Shown here in pieces: positions 16,113-25,166 of a DNA stretch of 64,000 bases. The notes under the pieces are model-generated. The model had not been told where the DNA came from. It saw only the letters and a program-made list of their open reading frames with translations, and did no database searches. Made by a program: the position numbers and the translations under genes. The DNA is taken from NCBI GenBank assembly GCA_016214035.1, contig JACRPF010000020.1:194800-258799 (forward strand), in the 5' to 3' direction. Position 1 is the stretch's first letter. Every line of letters starts with the position of its first letter. Source of the DNA: Spirochaetota bacterium (GTDB lineage: Bacteria; Spirochaetota; Brachyspiria; Brachyspirales; JACRPF01).

Positions 16113-18755
16113 CTATTTCCCCGCAAAGCGGATTATGCAGGTTTCAGCGGCCTTGAGCAGTATGGGTGAGCCGCTGACGATGCTATCGCCGTGTTGCGTA
16201 AATACCACCGTATCTTTTCGCACGGTCACGCTTTTGGCTTTTTTACCTTTCAGCTGCGCCGACCGGACGGTTGTTAATTTCAGTTCTCCGTACAATACGC
16301 TGATGATTATCCCGGTGGCGGAGACCGAGGCGGTCCCCCACGCGCTGTCGAGCGACCAGAACGCGGTGAATGTTCCGGTCTTGCGTACCGGCGAAAAGCC
16401 TATCATTCCTTTTGTCATATCATATTCAAAGCCGCTCATCGCGTTGAGAAGCGCATAGCTTGCCATTGAACGCGCGTAATTGCTGCCGCACTCGAATTCA
16501 TTCCACGGATTGCGCTTTGCGCCGTCGAACTTTTTCCGCACCTCGGTTGCAATCTCGACACCTTCATCCACAAGGCCTTCCTGTATCATGTGCGCCGCAA
16601 CGGCATATTCAAATCCGTACATCGTTTCCTCGGAGTACGGCACCGGCACAACGGGTTTATAGGCGCCCTCCGGCCAGTCGCAGATGACAACGCCTTTCTC
16701 GTCATAGAGCGAGTAGAGCCGGCAGGGATTCACGAAATCGCTGAACGAACGTTTGTAATTATTCGCATACACTGACGCGAGCGCCGTGCGCGTCTGTTGT
16801 TCATCAAATATCCTGCCGAGTCCTGCGAGGTTCGCATGCCATTGCGCGAGCACCTGGTCGATTGCCGAACCTTCGCCAATCTGGTATTTTATCTCTTTGT
16901 GTTCGTCATTCCAGTAGTTCATCGCCTTGAAGCGTTCCGTCACCGATTTGTCTTTGAGGTCTATTTTCTGAAAATAGTACTCCCCGTTGAAAAGATTTTT
17001 ATCCACCCATTTTTTTCCGCGTTCGAACAGCGCCGTGTATTCCTTCGCCGTATCCGGCTCGCCCATTACCTGCGCCATCTCGCTGCCCGCTTTGAGCGCC
17101 GCGAGATAAAAGCCGGTGAGCCACGAGTTCGGTCCGAAGAGTTCCATATCGAGCGTGTGATGCTGGCGCCCCTCAAGCACGCCGTCTTTGTCCGCGTCCC
17201 ACTTGTCTTCATTCGTCGGCGCCCACGCGAACTCGATCGTTTTTTTCACCGCGGGCCAGAGTTTCCTCAGCCAGTCACTGTCGCCGCATATTTTCCAGTC
17301 GCGATACACCTTGATCACATCGCCGAACTGACCGTCGGCGCATGGACGCATACCGCCGCGGTCGCGTCCGAGCGGCAGTTTTATCCTGAACACCAGGCCG
17401 CCGTCGTCACGCATATTATACCTGTAGTTCAGGTCGCGCATCGAGCGTTCGAGCTTCGGGAACAGAAAGGGAAGCGCATAGGCGTAATTCCACACATGCG
17501 TGCAGGACCCTTCGCAGCAGCCGGTGTCAGACGAGCATCCTTCCCAGCCGTAGAACTCGCCGTTCGCAAGGCGGAGCACCGTCGGCGATTTCAATATCGA
17601 GATGTTCGCCGAGACGGCGTCGATGAGCGCCGGAGGGATAGTGGATGAAAAGAGAGCGTTCTTGAAGAGCAGTGTCTCGTCGTAGAGCCGCCGCCAGTTA
17701 TTCAGTGCATAACCCGCGCATTCACGGGAGTCCGTAAAAAGCGAGGCGTAATAGTTCTTCCACGTTTTCGGTTTCTGCGTTTCTATACAGTCGCCGCTGC
17801 AGTCGCACTTTTCCGGACTCCAGTAATTCGTGCAGTTCGGAAAATTCCATGAGATGACAAAACGTACGCGTTCCGTTGCGCCCGGCTTGACGGTGACATG
17901 CGCGGCAAGCGTTGCATGATCCGTTTTTGCCGGCGTATCGTAACACCTGTTCTTTAGTTTACCCGCGCGGGCGAAGTCCTGCCAGTAAATGCCGAGATTG
18001 TCAAACCATGCGCCGCGGAACCAATACTCCTGATAGCTCACGTCATCCGCATCCGTTGCAACCGACACGTCGCCGAATGCAACATCGTCCGCCGCATATT
18101 TGGCGCTCGAAAGCGTGATGATATTATTGCCGCGGTCGCGCTCATGGCGATTTATATTCTCTTCCGCAAGCGGATTCTGAACTGTTGTTGCTATGGTGTA
18201 GTTGAGCGTTTTCTTCCCGGTGTTCTTCACCGTGATCTCGAAGAACGATGCGGGGATGCTCGAGTCCCTGTCGTTAAGCGGGATGAACGGACTCCACGCC
18301 GTCAATGTGACCGCAGCTGGGAATTTACTGTCGGTGAACGTTATCCCCGCGAACGGAAACTCGCCGTTGAACGAAGTGTGTTCGAAATTGGGAAGGCCCG
18401 CCATCTTGCAGCGGTTCGGACCGAAACCGAATCCGCGGGAATGATTTCCGGGAAGGCTGTCAATGTAGGGCGGATTGAGCCTGCCGGCGAGCACCCGGGT
18501 ATCGATGACCGTGTCACCGTCGTCAGCTCGCACGGCGAAGTGAGAAAAACCGTTCAGACTGTTTTTATTGGGCTTATTGAATATCTCCCAGTCCACAAGC
18601 CGGCCGTCACCGCCGATGCCGATGCAGCCAGCTCCGATACCGCCGAGCGGGAATGAAATGCAGTTGACCCTTTCATTCTCATAGATGAAACTCCGGCCTG
18701 TTTTGTTTTTCACCAATGCAGCGCCCGGTTTTTTCAACGCAGCTTTTTTTTTCAT
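16113..18755 (-). CDS. GH116-family glycosidase (beta-glucosidase/xylosidase type)
   Basis: 880 residues, the usual length for GH116. The N-terminal GBA2-type beta domain (FPLGGIGAGCIGIGGDGRLVDWEIFN) runs to about residue 340. The C-terminal (alpha/alpha)6 catalytic domain has the likely nucleophile Glu415 in DTGCCEGSCTHVWNYA and the likely acid/base Asp536 in HHTLDMELFGPNSW. There is no signal peptide, so it should work in the cytoplasm on an imported oligosaccharide or glycoside. It starts 20 nt after the LacI-type gene on the same strand and is presumably controlled by that repressor. Substrate (glucose, xylose or N-acetylglucosamine) cannot be read from sequence. Confidence 0.88.
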   Translation of the reverse strand: MKKKAALKKPGAALVKNKTGRSFIYENERVNCISFPLGGIGAGCIGIGGDGRLVDWEIFNKPNKNSLNGFSHFAVRADDGDTVIDTRVLAGRLNPPYIDSLPGNHSRGFGFGPNRCKMAGLPNFEHTSFNGEFPFAGITFTDSKFPAAVTLTAWSPFIPLNDRDSSIPASFFEITVKNTGKKTLNYTIATTVQNPLAEENINRHERDRGNNIITLSSAKYAADDVAFGDVSVATDADDVSYQEYWFRGAWFDNLGIYWQDFARAGKLKNRCYDTPAKTDHATLAAHVTVKPGATERVRFVISWNFPNCTNYWSPEKCDCSGDCIETQKPKTWKNYYASLFTDSRECAGYALNNWRRLYDETLLFKNALFSSTIPPALIDAVSANISILKSPTVLRLANGEFYGWEGCSSDTGCCEGSCTHVWNYAYALPFLFPKLERSMRDLNYRYNMRDDGGLVFRIKLPLGRDRGGMRPCADGQFGDVIKVYRDWKICGDSDWLRKLWPAVKKTIEFAWAPTNEDKWDADKDGVLEGRQHHTLDMELFGPNSWLTGFYLAALKAGSEMAQVMGEPDTAKEYTALFERGKKWVDKNLFNGEYYFQKIDLKDKSVTERFKAMNYWNDEHKEIKYQIGEGSAIDQVLAQWHANLAGLGRIFDEQQTRTALASVYANNYKRSFSDFVNPCRLYSLYDEKGVVICDWPEGAYKPVVPVPYSEETMYGFEYAVAAHMIQEGLVDEGVEIATEVRKKFDGAKRNPWNEFECGSNYARSMASYALLNAMSGFEYDMTKGMIGFSPVRKTGTFTAFWSLDSAWGTASVSATGIIISVLYGELKLTTVRSAQLKGKKAKSVTVRKDTVVFTQHGDSIVSGSPILLKAAETCIIRFAGK

Positions 18756-18775
18756 TGCTGTTGCTCCTGCTCTAT

Positions 18776-19759
18776 TTATAATGAATTCCCGTCGATGAGT
18801 CGAGTTGTGCAGAGGATGTCTTCTGCTTTTTTATTTGTAATCTTTTTTAAGACGGCATCAATCGCGGCTTCGCCTATGTCTCCTGTCGGGTACTCAATCG
18901 TAGTGATCCTCGGCGAAAAATAGCCGCTTGCTTCTATGTTGTCGAACCCGGTCACGCCGGCGTCGCGAGGCACCGAGATGCCGGCGTCCGTAAGCTGCCT
19001 GATGACGTCGATGGCGAAAATATCGTTCGAGCATATAACCGCGGTACGTTTCTTTTTCATCAATGACCGAACCTTGGTGACCATATCAGTGTTGTCGATG
19101 ACTGTCTCATGCGAAAGGGTGTTCACCGCGTCGGCAGCGTCGATAAAACCCTGATACCGCTCTTCCTGCGCGAAGAGATTCACGGCGCCCCGGTGACGGA
19201 GCGGCGGCGCGTAATAGATCAGATGGCAGTAACCTTTCCCTGCGACGTGACGTATCAGATCGTTCATCGCGGCCCGTTCATCGATACCGATATATGTCCA
19301 GCGTTTTGAAAGCCTGTTGCCTATCATCACCGACGGTATGCCGTGCGCAGTAAGATGCTTTTCATATGCGGTGCCGTTACCGAGCGGAAGCATGATGAGT
19401 CCGTCAACGGCATGTGACGCGAAAAAATCAATGCACTGGCGTTCTGTCACTAGGTCGTTATGCGAAAGCGCCAGCAGCGTCATATAACCGTGCTCACGGG
19501 CCTTCGTCTCAACCGAACTCACCAGATGAGCGAAAAAGCTGTTGTCGAGATTGAGAACGATGAGCCCGATGGTCATCGTTTTTCCGGTCACCAGCGCCCG
19601 TCCGAGCCTGTTGGGCTTATATCCGTGTTTCTCCGCCATACGGAGAATGCGGGCTTTCGTCGCAACGTTTACCTCTCCCCTGCCGTTCAATGCCCGGTCA
19701 ACGGTTCCGCGCGAAACGCCGCAGAGTTCCGCAAGCCGGCTGCTGTCGATACGCACCAT
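18776..19759 (-). CDS. LacI-family repressor of the GH116 unit
   Basis: 327 residues from the ATG at 19759. A longer version from 19807 would begin directly at the -10 box and so lies outside the predicted transcript. The HTH is at the very N-terminus (MVRIDSSRLAELCGVSRGT, residues 1-19), followed by a periplasmic-binding-like sensor domain (TMTIGLIVLNLDNSFFAHLV to GFDNIEASGYFSPRITTIE). The gene is upstream of the GH116 gene on the same strand. A perfect 18-bp palindrome sits between promoter and start codon, which indicates autorepression. The inducer is probably the sugar released by the GH116 enzyme. Confidence 0.9.
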   Translation of the reverse strand: MVRIDSSRLAELCGVSRGTVDRALNGRGEVNVATKARILRMAEKHGYKPNRLGRALVTGKTMTIGLIVLNLDNSFFAHLVSSVETKAREHGYMTLLALSHNDLVTERQCIDFFASHAVDGLIMLPLGNGTAYEKHLTAHGIPSVMIGNRLSKRWTYIGIDERAAMNDLIRHVAGKGYCHLIYYAPPLRHRGAVNLFAQEERYQGFIDAADAVNTLSHETVIDNTDMVTKVRSLMKKKRTAVICSNDIFAIDVIRQLTDAGISVPRDAGVTGFDNIEASGYFSPRITTIEYPTGDIGEAAIDAVLKKITNKKAEDILCTTRLIDGNSL

Positions 19760-19780
19760 ATCGTCTCGTTGTATCAATTT

Positions 19781-19798
19781 TCCGTGCACGTGCACGGA
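19781..19798 (-). promoter_or_regulatory. Perfect 18-bp operator palindrome
   Basis: TCCGTGCACGTGCACGGA is its own reverse complement. It lies just downstream of the predicted transcription start (about 19801) and upstream of the ATG at 19759, a roadblock or start-overlapping position typical of LacI-family control. Confidence 0.75.
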
Positions 19799-19807
19799 CT
19801 TGGGCAT

Positions 19808-19835
19808 AATATACTACCGTTTTACAGAAAGTCAA
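19808..19835 (-). promoter_or_regulatory. Promoter of the lacI-GH116 unit
   Basis: On the minus strand: TTGACT (19835-19830), a 16-nt spacer and TATATT (19813-19808). The predicted start near 19801 supports the start codon at 19759. Confidence 0.65.
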
Positions 19836-19889
19836 ATGACGGTGCTGCGTATATATTGCGGAGCGGTGACGGTGAATAAAAACAAGGCG

Positions 19890-20987
19890 TTATACGTTGA
19901 ATTTGAAGACGATGACGTCCCCGTCCTGAACGATATAATCCTTGCCTTCCAGCCGGATGGCGCCGATATCGCGCGCCTTGGCAAACGAACCCGCGGCTAC
20001 AAGTTTCGTATACTCGATGACATCGGCGGCGATGAATCCTCGCTCGAAATCCGTATGGATGACGCCCGCGGCTTTCGGTGCCGTATCGCCTGTGTGTATC
20101 GTCCAGGCGCGTGTCTCTTTTTCGCCCGCGGTAAGATAGGTGGCGAGTTTCAGCAGTTTATATCCGGCTATGGCGAGCCGTTCTATGCCGCTGCGCTCGA
20201 TGCCGAAGTCCTTGAGATATTCCTTGCGCTCGGCGTCGGCCAGGTCCTTGAGCTCGGCCTCGATCTTTGCCGAGAACGGCACGACGTCGGCGCCGAGTTT
20301 TTTTGCATAGTCGGCCAGTGCCGCATAGTGCGGATTGCCGTTGAGATTCTTGAAATCGTTCTCGCCCACATTCGCCGCGAAAAGGAAGGGTTTCAGCGTA
20401 ATGAAGAACATCGGCGCGACAGCTTTCTTTTCCTCATCGTCAAGCGCGAGCGTGGAGAGAAGCCCGCCGTTGTTGAGATGCGTCTCGCATTTCTCAAGCG
20501 CGGCCATTTCCTTCTGCGCGTCCTTGTCGCCGGACTTCGCCGCTTTGGCTGTCTTGTCCTTGCGGCCGGCGATGGATTCGAGATCGGCGAGAATGAGTTC
20601 GGTGTGTATGATATCCACGTCCCGCACCGGGTCAAGTGCGCCGATATGCGTCACGTTATCGTCGGCGAACACGCGCACCACATGCGCGATGGCGTCAACG
20701 CTCCGGATATGCGAGAGGAATTTATTGCCGAGGCCCTCGCCCTTGGATGCGCCCTTCACAAGCCCCGCGATGTCGGTGAAACTCACCGTGGCGTATATCT
20801 TTTTTTTCGATGCGCACATATCGGCGAGCACGTCCACGCGCTCGTCGACCACGGGTACTACGCCGGTGTTCGGTTCTATCGTACAGAACGGATAGTTCTG
20901 GGCGTCCACGTTGGCGTTGGTGAGCGCGTTGAACAGCGTTGATTTTCCGACATTCGGGAGTCCGACGATTCCGATGGAAAGCGACAT
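19890..20987 (-). CDS. ychF: Redox-regulated ATPase YchF (Obg-family P-loop protein)
   Basis: 365 residues, the family's usual length. The G1 box GLPNVGKSTLFNALT (residues 8-22), the G3 DIAGLVKGASKGEGLGNKF block and the C-terminal TGS-like domain ending in KDYIVQDGDVIVFKFNV are diagnostic. The altered G4 region (xxxE type) makes YchF prefer ATP to GTP. It associates with ribosomes and affects stress responses and leaderless-mRNA translation in E. coli. The start has an AAGGAT ribosome site and a promoter at 21017-21044. Confidence 0.95.
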   Translation of the reverse strand: MSLSIGIVGLPNVGKSTLFNALTNANVDAQNYPFCTIEPNTGVVPVVDERVDVLADMCASKKKIYATVSFTDIAGLVKGASKGEGLGNKFLSHIRSVDAIAHVVRVFADDNVTHIGALDPVRDVDIIHTELILADLESIAGRKDKTAKAAKSGDKDAQKEMAALEKCETHLNNGGLLSTLALDDEEKKAVAPMFFITLKPFLFAANVGENDFKNLNGNPHYAALADYAKKLGADVVPFSAKIEAELKDLADAERKEYLKDFGIERSGIERLAIAGYKLLKLATYLTAGEKETRAWTIHTGDTAPKAAGVIHTDFERGFIAADVIEYTKLVAAGSFAKARDIGAIRLEGKDYIVQDGDVIVFKFNV

Positions 20988-21016
20988 AGGTATCCTTGTT
21001 TCGTAAATGATGCGTT

Positions 21017-21044
21017 ATTATATCGGCGGGGAGATAATTTGCAA
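21017..21044 (-). promoter_or_regulatory. Promoter of ychF
   Basis: On the minus strand: TTGCAA (21044-21039), a 16-nt spacer and a perfect TATAAT (21022-21017). Confidence 0.65.
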
Positions 21045-21076
21045 TGACAGCGGCGCATCAACTGCCGCGCCGGATA

Positions 21077-21877
21077 CTATATCGATTTAATCTGCCGCCG
21101 TATCTCTTTCGGCGTCTTTCCCGCGACCATTTTCAGTACTTTTCTGAAATATGCCGGAGAACTGAAGTTGAGATATTCGCTTATCCATTCCACGGTATTC
21201 GTGCCGGTAACTAGAAAACCCATCGCGTGCTTTATTCTGACCTTGTTCTTATATTCGATGGGTGTACACCCCGTCGAATCCTTAAACAGTGTATAAAATC
21301 GCGACTCGCTCAGGTTGCATCGGGCCGCGAGCTGTGAATTTGAAAAATCTGTCAGATAATGGCTTTCGATATACTGGACAGCTTCCTGCACCTGCGTTAT
21401 GCCCGGCCGAATTCCGGAATATGCGAGTTTTCGGGACAGCGTGTGATACAGCTTATAAAAATCGCCGATGCCTGCATAAAAGTCATTCTTATTCAGGGTA
21501 TCATAGATGCGGTCGAGAGCGCGTTTGGCGGAATGGGCGCTGTCCTTGATGATCTGGAATTTGAACAGATCCCCCGGAAGTACGTTCGATCTGAACTCGA
21601 AATTCAAAGAGTAGAATTCGATCTCAGGCGTTCCGCGCCAGCGGGAGACATATTTCTGACCCTTGGGAATATAGATGATATCCCCCTGCCGTGCATGGAG
21701 CGTTTCAGTTTTCGCTATAAAATCCGCGCTTCCCTGAATAATGAATCCAATACAGGAATTGGGGAATCCCGTAGACGGATTAGGGCCGGCGGAATAAGAA
21801 TGTGAATACGTATACTTGTTCAGATAGAGCAATGTCAGAAACTGAGATGCAATATCTGTTGTCCCGGGGTTTGCCAT
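21077..21877 (-). CDS. AraC-family regulator divergent from the oxidoreductase cluster
   Basis: 266 residues. The N-terminal cupin-like sensor (residues ~25-100: GFIIQGSADFIAKTETLHARQGDIIYIPKGQKYVSRW, in pieces) should bind a small molecule. The C-terminal double HTH (~165-265) has the AraC signature with the FSSPAYFRKVLKMVAGKTPKEIRR tail. It is transcribed away from the seven-gene operon that starts at 22055, with 177 nt between them, so it is the likely activator of that operon. Its effector is probably the pathway substrate. Confidence 0.88.
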   Translation of the reverse strand: MANPGTTDIASQFLTLLYLNKYTYSHSYSAGPNPSTGFPNSCIGFIIQGSADFIAKTETLHARQGDIIYIPKGQKYVSRWRGTPEIEFYSLNFEFRSNVLPGDLFKFQIIKDSAHSAKRALDRIYDTLNKNDFYAGIGDFYKLYHTLSRKLAYSGIRPGITQVQEAVQYIESHYLTDFSNSQLAARCNLSESRFYTLFKDSTGCTPIEYKNKVRIKHAMGFLVTGTNTVEWISEYLNFSSPAYFRKVLKMVAGKTPKEIRRQIKSI

Positions 21878-21993
21878 TTAAAATGCCTTCATAAAGTATT
21901 TTTACCGTTATAATCTGCCATTTTTTCCTTCCTCGCTGGCTGACATCTGCGCCGCGATAGGAGAATAGTGTCCGTTTATAACAGTATATTGTC

Positions 21994-22022
21994 TTGCCAG
22001 TTACGTCAAGATTACATACAAT
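21994..22022 (+). promoter_or_regulatory. Promoter of the oxidoreductase/dehydroquinase-like operon
   Basis: TTGCCA (21994-21999), a 17-nt spacer and TACAAT (22017-22022), 32 nt before the first start codon at 22055. Confidence 0.6.
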
Positions 22023-22054
22023 ATCACTGTAGAACCAAAACGCTGGAGTTCATC

Positions 22055-23065
22055 ATGTCCGGATATTATGTCATTTTCGAATCCAAAGGCACAGCGGTGC
22101 TGAGAGAATGCGATATTCCCCAGCCCAAAGATGACGAGGTGCTGCTTGAAAGCGATTACAGCGTGATCAGCGCCGGCACCGAACGGGCAAATCTTCTGCA
22201 AATGCCGAATACGGGAACAACGGATGGATCCGCATTTATTCCCGGCTACAGCGCGGCGGGACGTGTGATTGCGGCGGGAAAAGACGTGACTGATCTGAAG
22301 GTCGGCGACCGGGCGCTGATAACCTGGGGCGGACACCGTTCGCATACGGTCAAAAAGGCGGACTCGGTCCTGAAGATCGAGGATGATACCATCGACCTCA
22401 TCGATGCCGCGTTTGCCAATATTGCGTCGTTCTCGTTCCTGGGCGTGCGCAAGCTGCAGATAGAAATCGGCGAGCCCGTGATGATAGCCGGCATGGGAAT
22501 TCTCGGCGCCTTCGCGGTACAGATCGCCGCGCTGTCCGGTGCCATCCCCCTGCTCGTATCTGATATGGACCCGGTACGCCGTGAGCTCGCGCTGAAGCTC
22601 GGCGCGACTGCGGCCTTTGCCCCCGATGAAGATGACTTTGTGAACAAGGTTAAAGCCGCCGCCGGCGGTGACGGACCCAAGGCGGTTGTCGAAGTGACCG
22701 GCTCAGCCATGGCGCTGCAACAGGCATTGGAATACATCGCCTGGGAAGGACGCATTTCACTGCTCGGCTGCACCCGCATTTCCGATGTCCCCATCGATTT
22801 TTATAAATATGTGCACCGCCGCGGGGTCACACTCATTGGAGCGCACACCTTCACACGGGCGAAACATGAGTCTTCCCCCGGACACTGGACCGAACATGAC
22901 GATTACCGTACATTCCTCAAACTCGTCGCGGCAAAGAAACTGCAGACGAGACCGTTGATATCCGAGATCGTTTCACCGGAGGCGGCAGCGGCGGTATATG
23001 CCCGTCTGGCGGAAGAAAAAAATCCGCCGCTGGGTATTGTTTTCGACTGGACAAAGTTGAAGTAA
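22055..23065 (+). CDS. Medium-chain dehydrogenase, zinc-ligand-poor subfamily
   Basis: 336 residues from the ATG at 22055, which follows GGAG; an in-frame codon at 21968 precedes the promoter. It has a GroES-like domain (to ~120) and a nucleotide-binding domain with AGMGILGAFAVQIAALSG near residue 145. The usual zinc Cys in the alcohol dehydrogenase family is replaced (SVISAGTERANL) and the four-Cys structural-zinc loop is missing. The family is common in sugar and cyclitol clusters where it oxidises or reduces a ring carbonyl. First gene of a seven-gene operon. The substrate is unknown. Confidence 0.82.
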   Translation: MSGYYVIFESKGTAVLRECDIPQPKDDEVLLESDYSVISAGTERANLLQMPNTGTTDGSAFIPGYSAAGRVIAAGKDVTDLKVGDRALITWGGHRSHTVKKADSVLKIEDDTIDLIDAAFANIASFSFLGVRKLQIEIGEPVMIAGMGILGAFAVQIAALSGAIPLLVSDMDPVRRELALKLGATAAFAPDEDDFVNKVKAAAGGDGPKAVVEVTGSAMALQQALEYIAWEGRISLLGCTRISDVPIDFYKYVHRRGVTLIGAHTFTRAKHESSPGHWTEHDDYRTFLKLVAAKKLQTRPLISEIVSPEAAAAVYARLAEEKNPPLGIVFDWTKLK

Positions 23066-23078
23066 AGGAAGGCTGAAC

Positions 23079-24119
23079 ATGTTACAAAAACAAGAAATCG
23101 CTGGCGCGGGAAAAAGTGCAACAGACCGCAAGGTACTGGTTCTTGGCGGTACCGGAGCGATGGGCGTCTATCTGGTGCCTGAACTCGCGGCCATGGGATA
23201 TGAAGTCAAGGTAGTTTCCGCCGATGATGTCGTCTCCAACGACCCCAGAGTATCCTACGTCAAGGCCGACGCTAAAAACAGCGAAAGCATGAGAGATCTC
23301 TTGAAAGGGAAATTCGACGCCATCGTCGACTTCATGATTTACGGGACGGAGGAGTTCAAGAAAAAGCACGAGCATCTGCTGCAAAGTACTACGCACTACA
23401 TATTCCTCTCGTCCTATCGCGTGTATAACAATATGGTTCCGCTGACTGAAGAGTCGCCCCGGCTGCTTGATACTTCGAAAGACAAGGAATTCCTGACAAC
23501 CGAGGATTACTCCCTGTACAAGGCGCGTGAGGAAGACATCCTTCAAAATACGACATTCGGCAACTGGACGATAGTACGGCCGGCCATAACCTATTCGAAA
23601 CGGCGTTTCCAGTTGACGACGCTCGAGGCTCATGTGTTCGTGTCCCGCGCGATGAAAGGCCTGCCGGTTGTGATTCCACGCGAGGCGCTTTCAGTGCAGG
23701 CAACCATGAGCTGGGCGGGCGATGTGGCGAAAATGATCGCCCGGCTGCTTTTAAACCCCGCGGCTTTCCGCGAATGCTTCACTCTTGCCACAGCAGAGCA
23801 TCGGAGCTGGGGAGAAATCGCTGAGTACTATAAGGATATCATCGGCCTGAAATATGTGCCTGCAGACACCGAAGACTATGTGAAGATCATGGGCGGTTCG
23901 CAAGCGGCTCGATACCAGCTTGCGTACGACAGGCTATTCCCGCGCGTGGTAGACAATTCAAAAATATTAAAGGTCACCGGACTCCGGCAGGAAGATTTTA
24001 TGCCGCTTCGCAAAGGACTTGAAAAAGAACTGTCCGCGCTGGCAAAAGACGCTGTCTGGCAGGACGCAAGCGGCATCGGGAATGAAATGGACAACTACGT
24101 GAGACGCCACGGATACTGA
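23079..24119 (+). CDS. NAD-dependent epimerase/dehydratase-like protein (extended SDR)
   Basis: 346 residues. The Rossmann motif is VLVLGGTGAMGVYLVPEL near residue 20. The strand after it (DAIVDFMIYG) and the SSYRVYNN segment replace the usual extended-SDR pattern; the Tyr-x3-Lys pair appears as YSLYKAREE. Related proteins act on nucleotide sugars or free sugar lactones, or bind NAD without catalysis. It starts 13 nt after the dehydrogenase gene and is clearly co-transcribed. The exact reaction cannot be given. Confidence 0.78.
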   Translation: MLQKQEIAGAGKSATDRKVLVLGGTGAMGVYLVPELAAMGYEVKVVSADDVVSNDPRVSYVKADAKNSESMRDLLKGKFDAIVDFMIYGTEEFKKKHEHLLQSTTHYIFLSSYRVYNNMVPLTEESPRLLDTSKDKEFLTTEDYSLYKAREEDILQNTTFGNWTIVRPAITYSKRRFQLTTLEAHVFVSRAMKGLPVVIPREALSVQATMSWAGDVAKMIARLLLNPAAFRECFTLATAEHRSWGEIAEYYKDIIGLKYVPADTEDYVKIMGGSQAARYQLAYDRLFPRVVDNSKILKVTGLRQEDFMPLRKGLEKELSALAKDAVWQDASGIGNEMDNYVRRHGY

Positions 24120-24148
24120 ATCCGCAATCCTGCGCGGTAAAAAAGATA

Positions 24149-25165
24149 ATGAAAAAAATAAAAATAGGACAAATCGGCGTATGTCATGAGCATGCGGTAA
24201 AGATCTCGACCATCCGCCGCATGACAGATATTTTCGAAGTGGTCGGCGTGGTTGACGACAGGGCGTCATCATCGGCAAAATTCGCCGGTTCGGATCTGAC
24301 GCCATATGAAGGTCTGCCGTGGATGACGGAAAAAGAACTGTTCAATTACCCCGGGCTTCAGGCAGTTACCGTCGAGACCCCGAACGGCGATCTGGTTCCA
24401 ACCTCCATCCGCTGCATGGAGCACGGCCTGCCGGTGCATATGGATAAACCCGGCGGTGAAGATATCACGCTGTTTGGCAAATTGCTGACCGGCTGCAGAA
24501 AAAAAAATCTGCCATTCCAGATGGGGTATATGTTTCGCAATAATCCGGCGATGCAGTTCTGCCTGAAAGCGGTCCGGGAGCATTGGCTTGGCGATATCTT
24601 TGAAGTTCAGGCCGGCATGAGCCATAATTACGGAGGCGACGCATACCAGACGTATCTGGGCAATTTCAAAGGCGGCATCATGTTCAATCTGGGATGCCAC
24701 CTCATCGATCTTGTTGTCGCTATGCTCGGGCGGCCTGAAAAAATTACACCGTTTCTGAAGACAGCGCCCGGTACCGCGGACGGCATACACAATAATTGTC
24801 TTTCGGTACTGGAATACCCGCATGCGACGGTGACGTTGCGGGCGTGCAGCGTCGAGGTTGACGGTCTGAATAGCCGTCGGCTGAAGATATGCGGAACCAA
24901 GGGGACGATCGATCTTTGTCCGCTGGAACGATTCGACGGCAAACCGCTGGAGCTGCGTATGACGCTCAGGGATGGCAATACGGAGTATGCCGCTGGAACG
25001 CATACGGTCGATTTCGGCATACAGCAGGACCGCTATATGGATCAGTTTCTGGAATTGGCAAAGATACTGAACGGCGAAATGAAAAACCCCTATACTTATG
25101 AACATGATTATCTAGTACAAGAGGTGGTCCTTGCGGCCGCCGGATACACCGGATGTAGGAAATAA
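24149..25165 (+). CDS. Gfo/Idh/MocA-family oxidoreductase
   Basis: 338 residues. The N-terminal Rossmann domain starts IKIGQIGVCHEHAVKIS, without the classical GxGxxG spacing. The family's EKP-like catalytic block is present as HMDKPGG. The C-terminal alpha/beta domain (GDIFEVQAGMSHNYGG, GIMFNLGCHLIDLVVAMLG) ends with the HDYLVQEVVLAA helix. Such enzymes use bound NAD(P) to oxidise or reduce sugars, often making 3-keto-glycosides or acting on inositols. There is no strong ribosome site; it lies 29 nt after its neighbour. Confidence 0.85.
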   Translation: MKKIKIGQIGVCHEHAVKISTIRRMTDIFEVVGVVDDRASSSAKFAGSDLTPYEGLPWMTEKELFNYPGLQAVTVETPNGDLVPTSIRCMEHGLPVHMDKPGGEDITLFGKLLTGCRKKNLPFQMGYMFRNNPAMQFCLKAVREHWLGDIFEVQAGMSHNYGGDAYQTYLGNFKGGIMFNLGCHLIDLVVAMLGRPEKITPFLKTAPGTADGIHNNCLSVLEYPHATVTLRACSVEVDGLNSRRLKICGTKGTIDLCPLERFDGKPLELRMTLRDGNTEYAAGTHTVDFGIQQDRYMDQFLELAKILNGEMKNPYTYEHDYLVQEVVLAAAGYTGCRK

Positions 25166-25166
25166 C

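Noticed and set aside
16797-17648. 283-codon open frame antisense to the GH116 gene
   Set aside because: No ribosome site or motif, and composition mirrors the antisense strand of the glycosidase.
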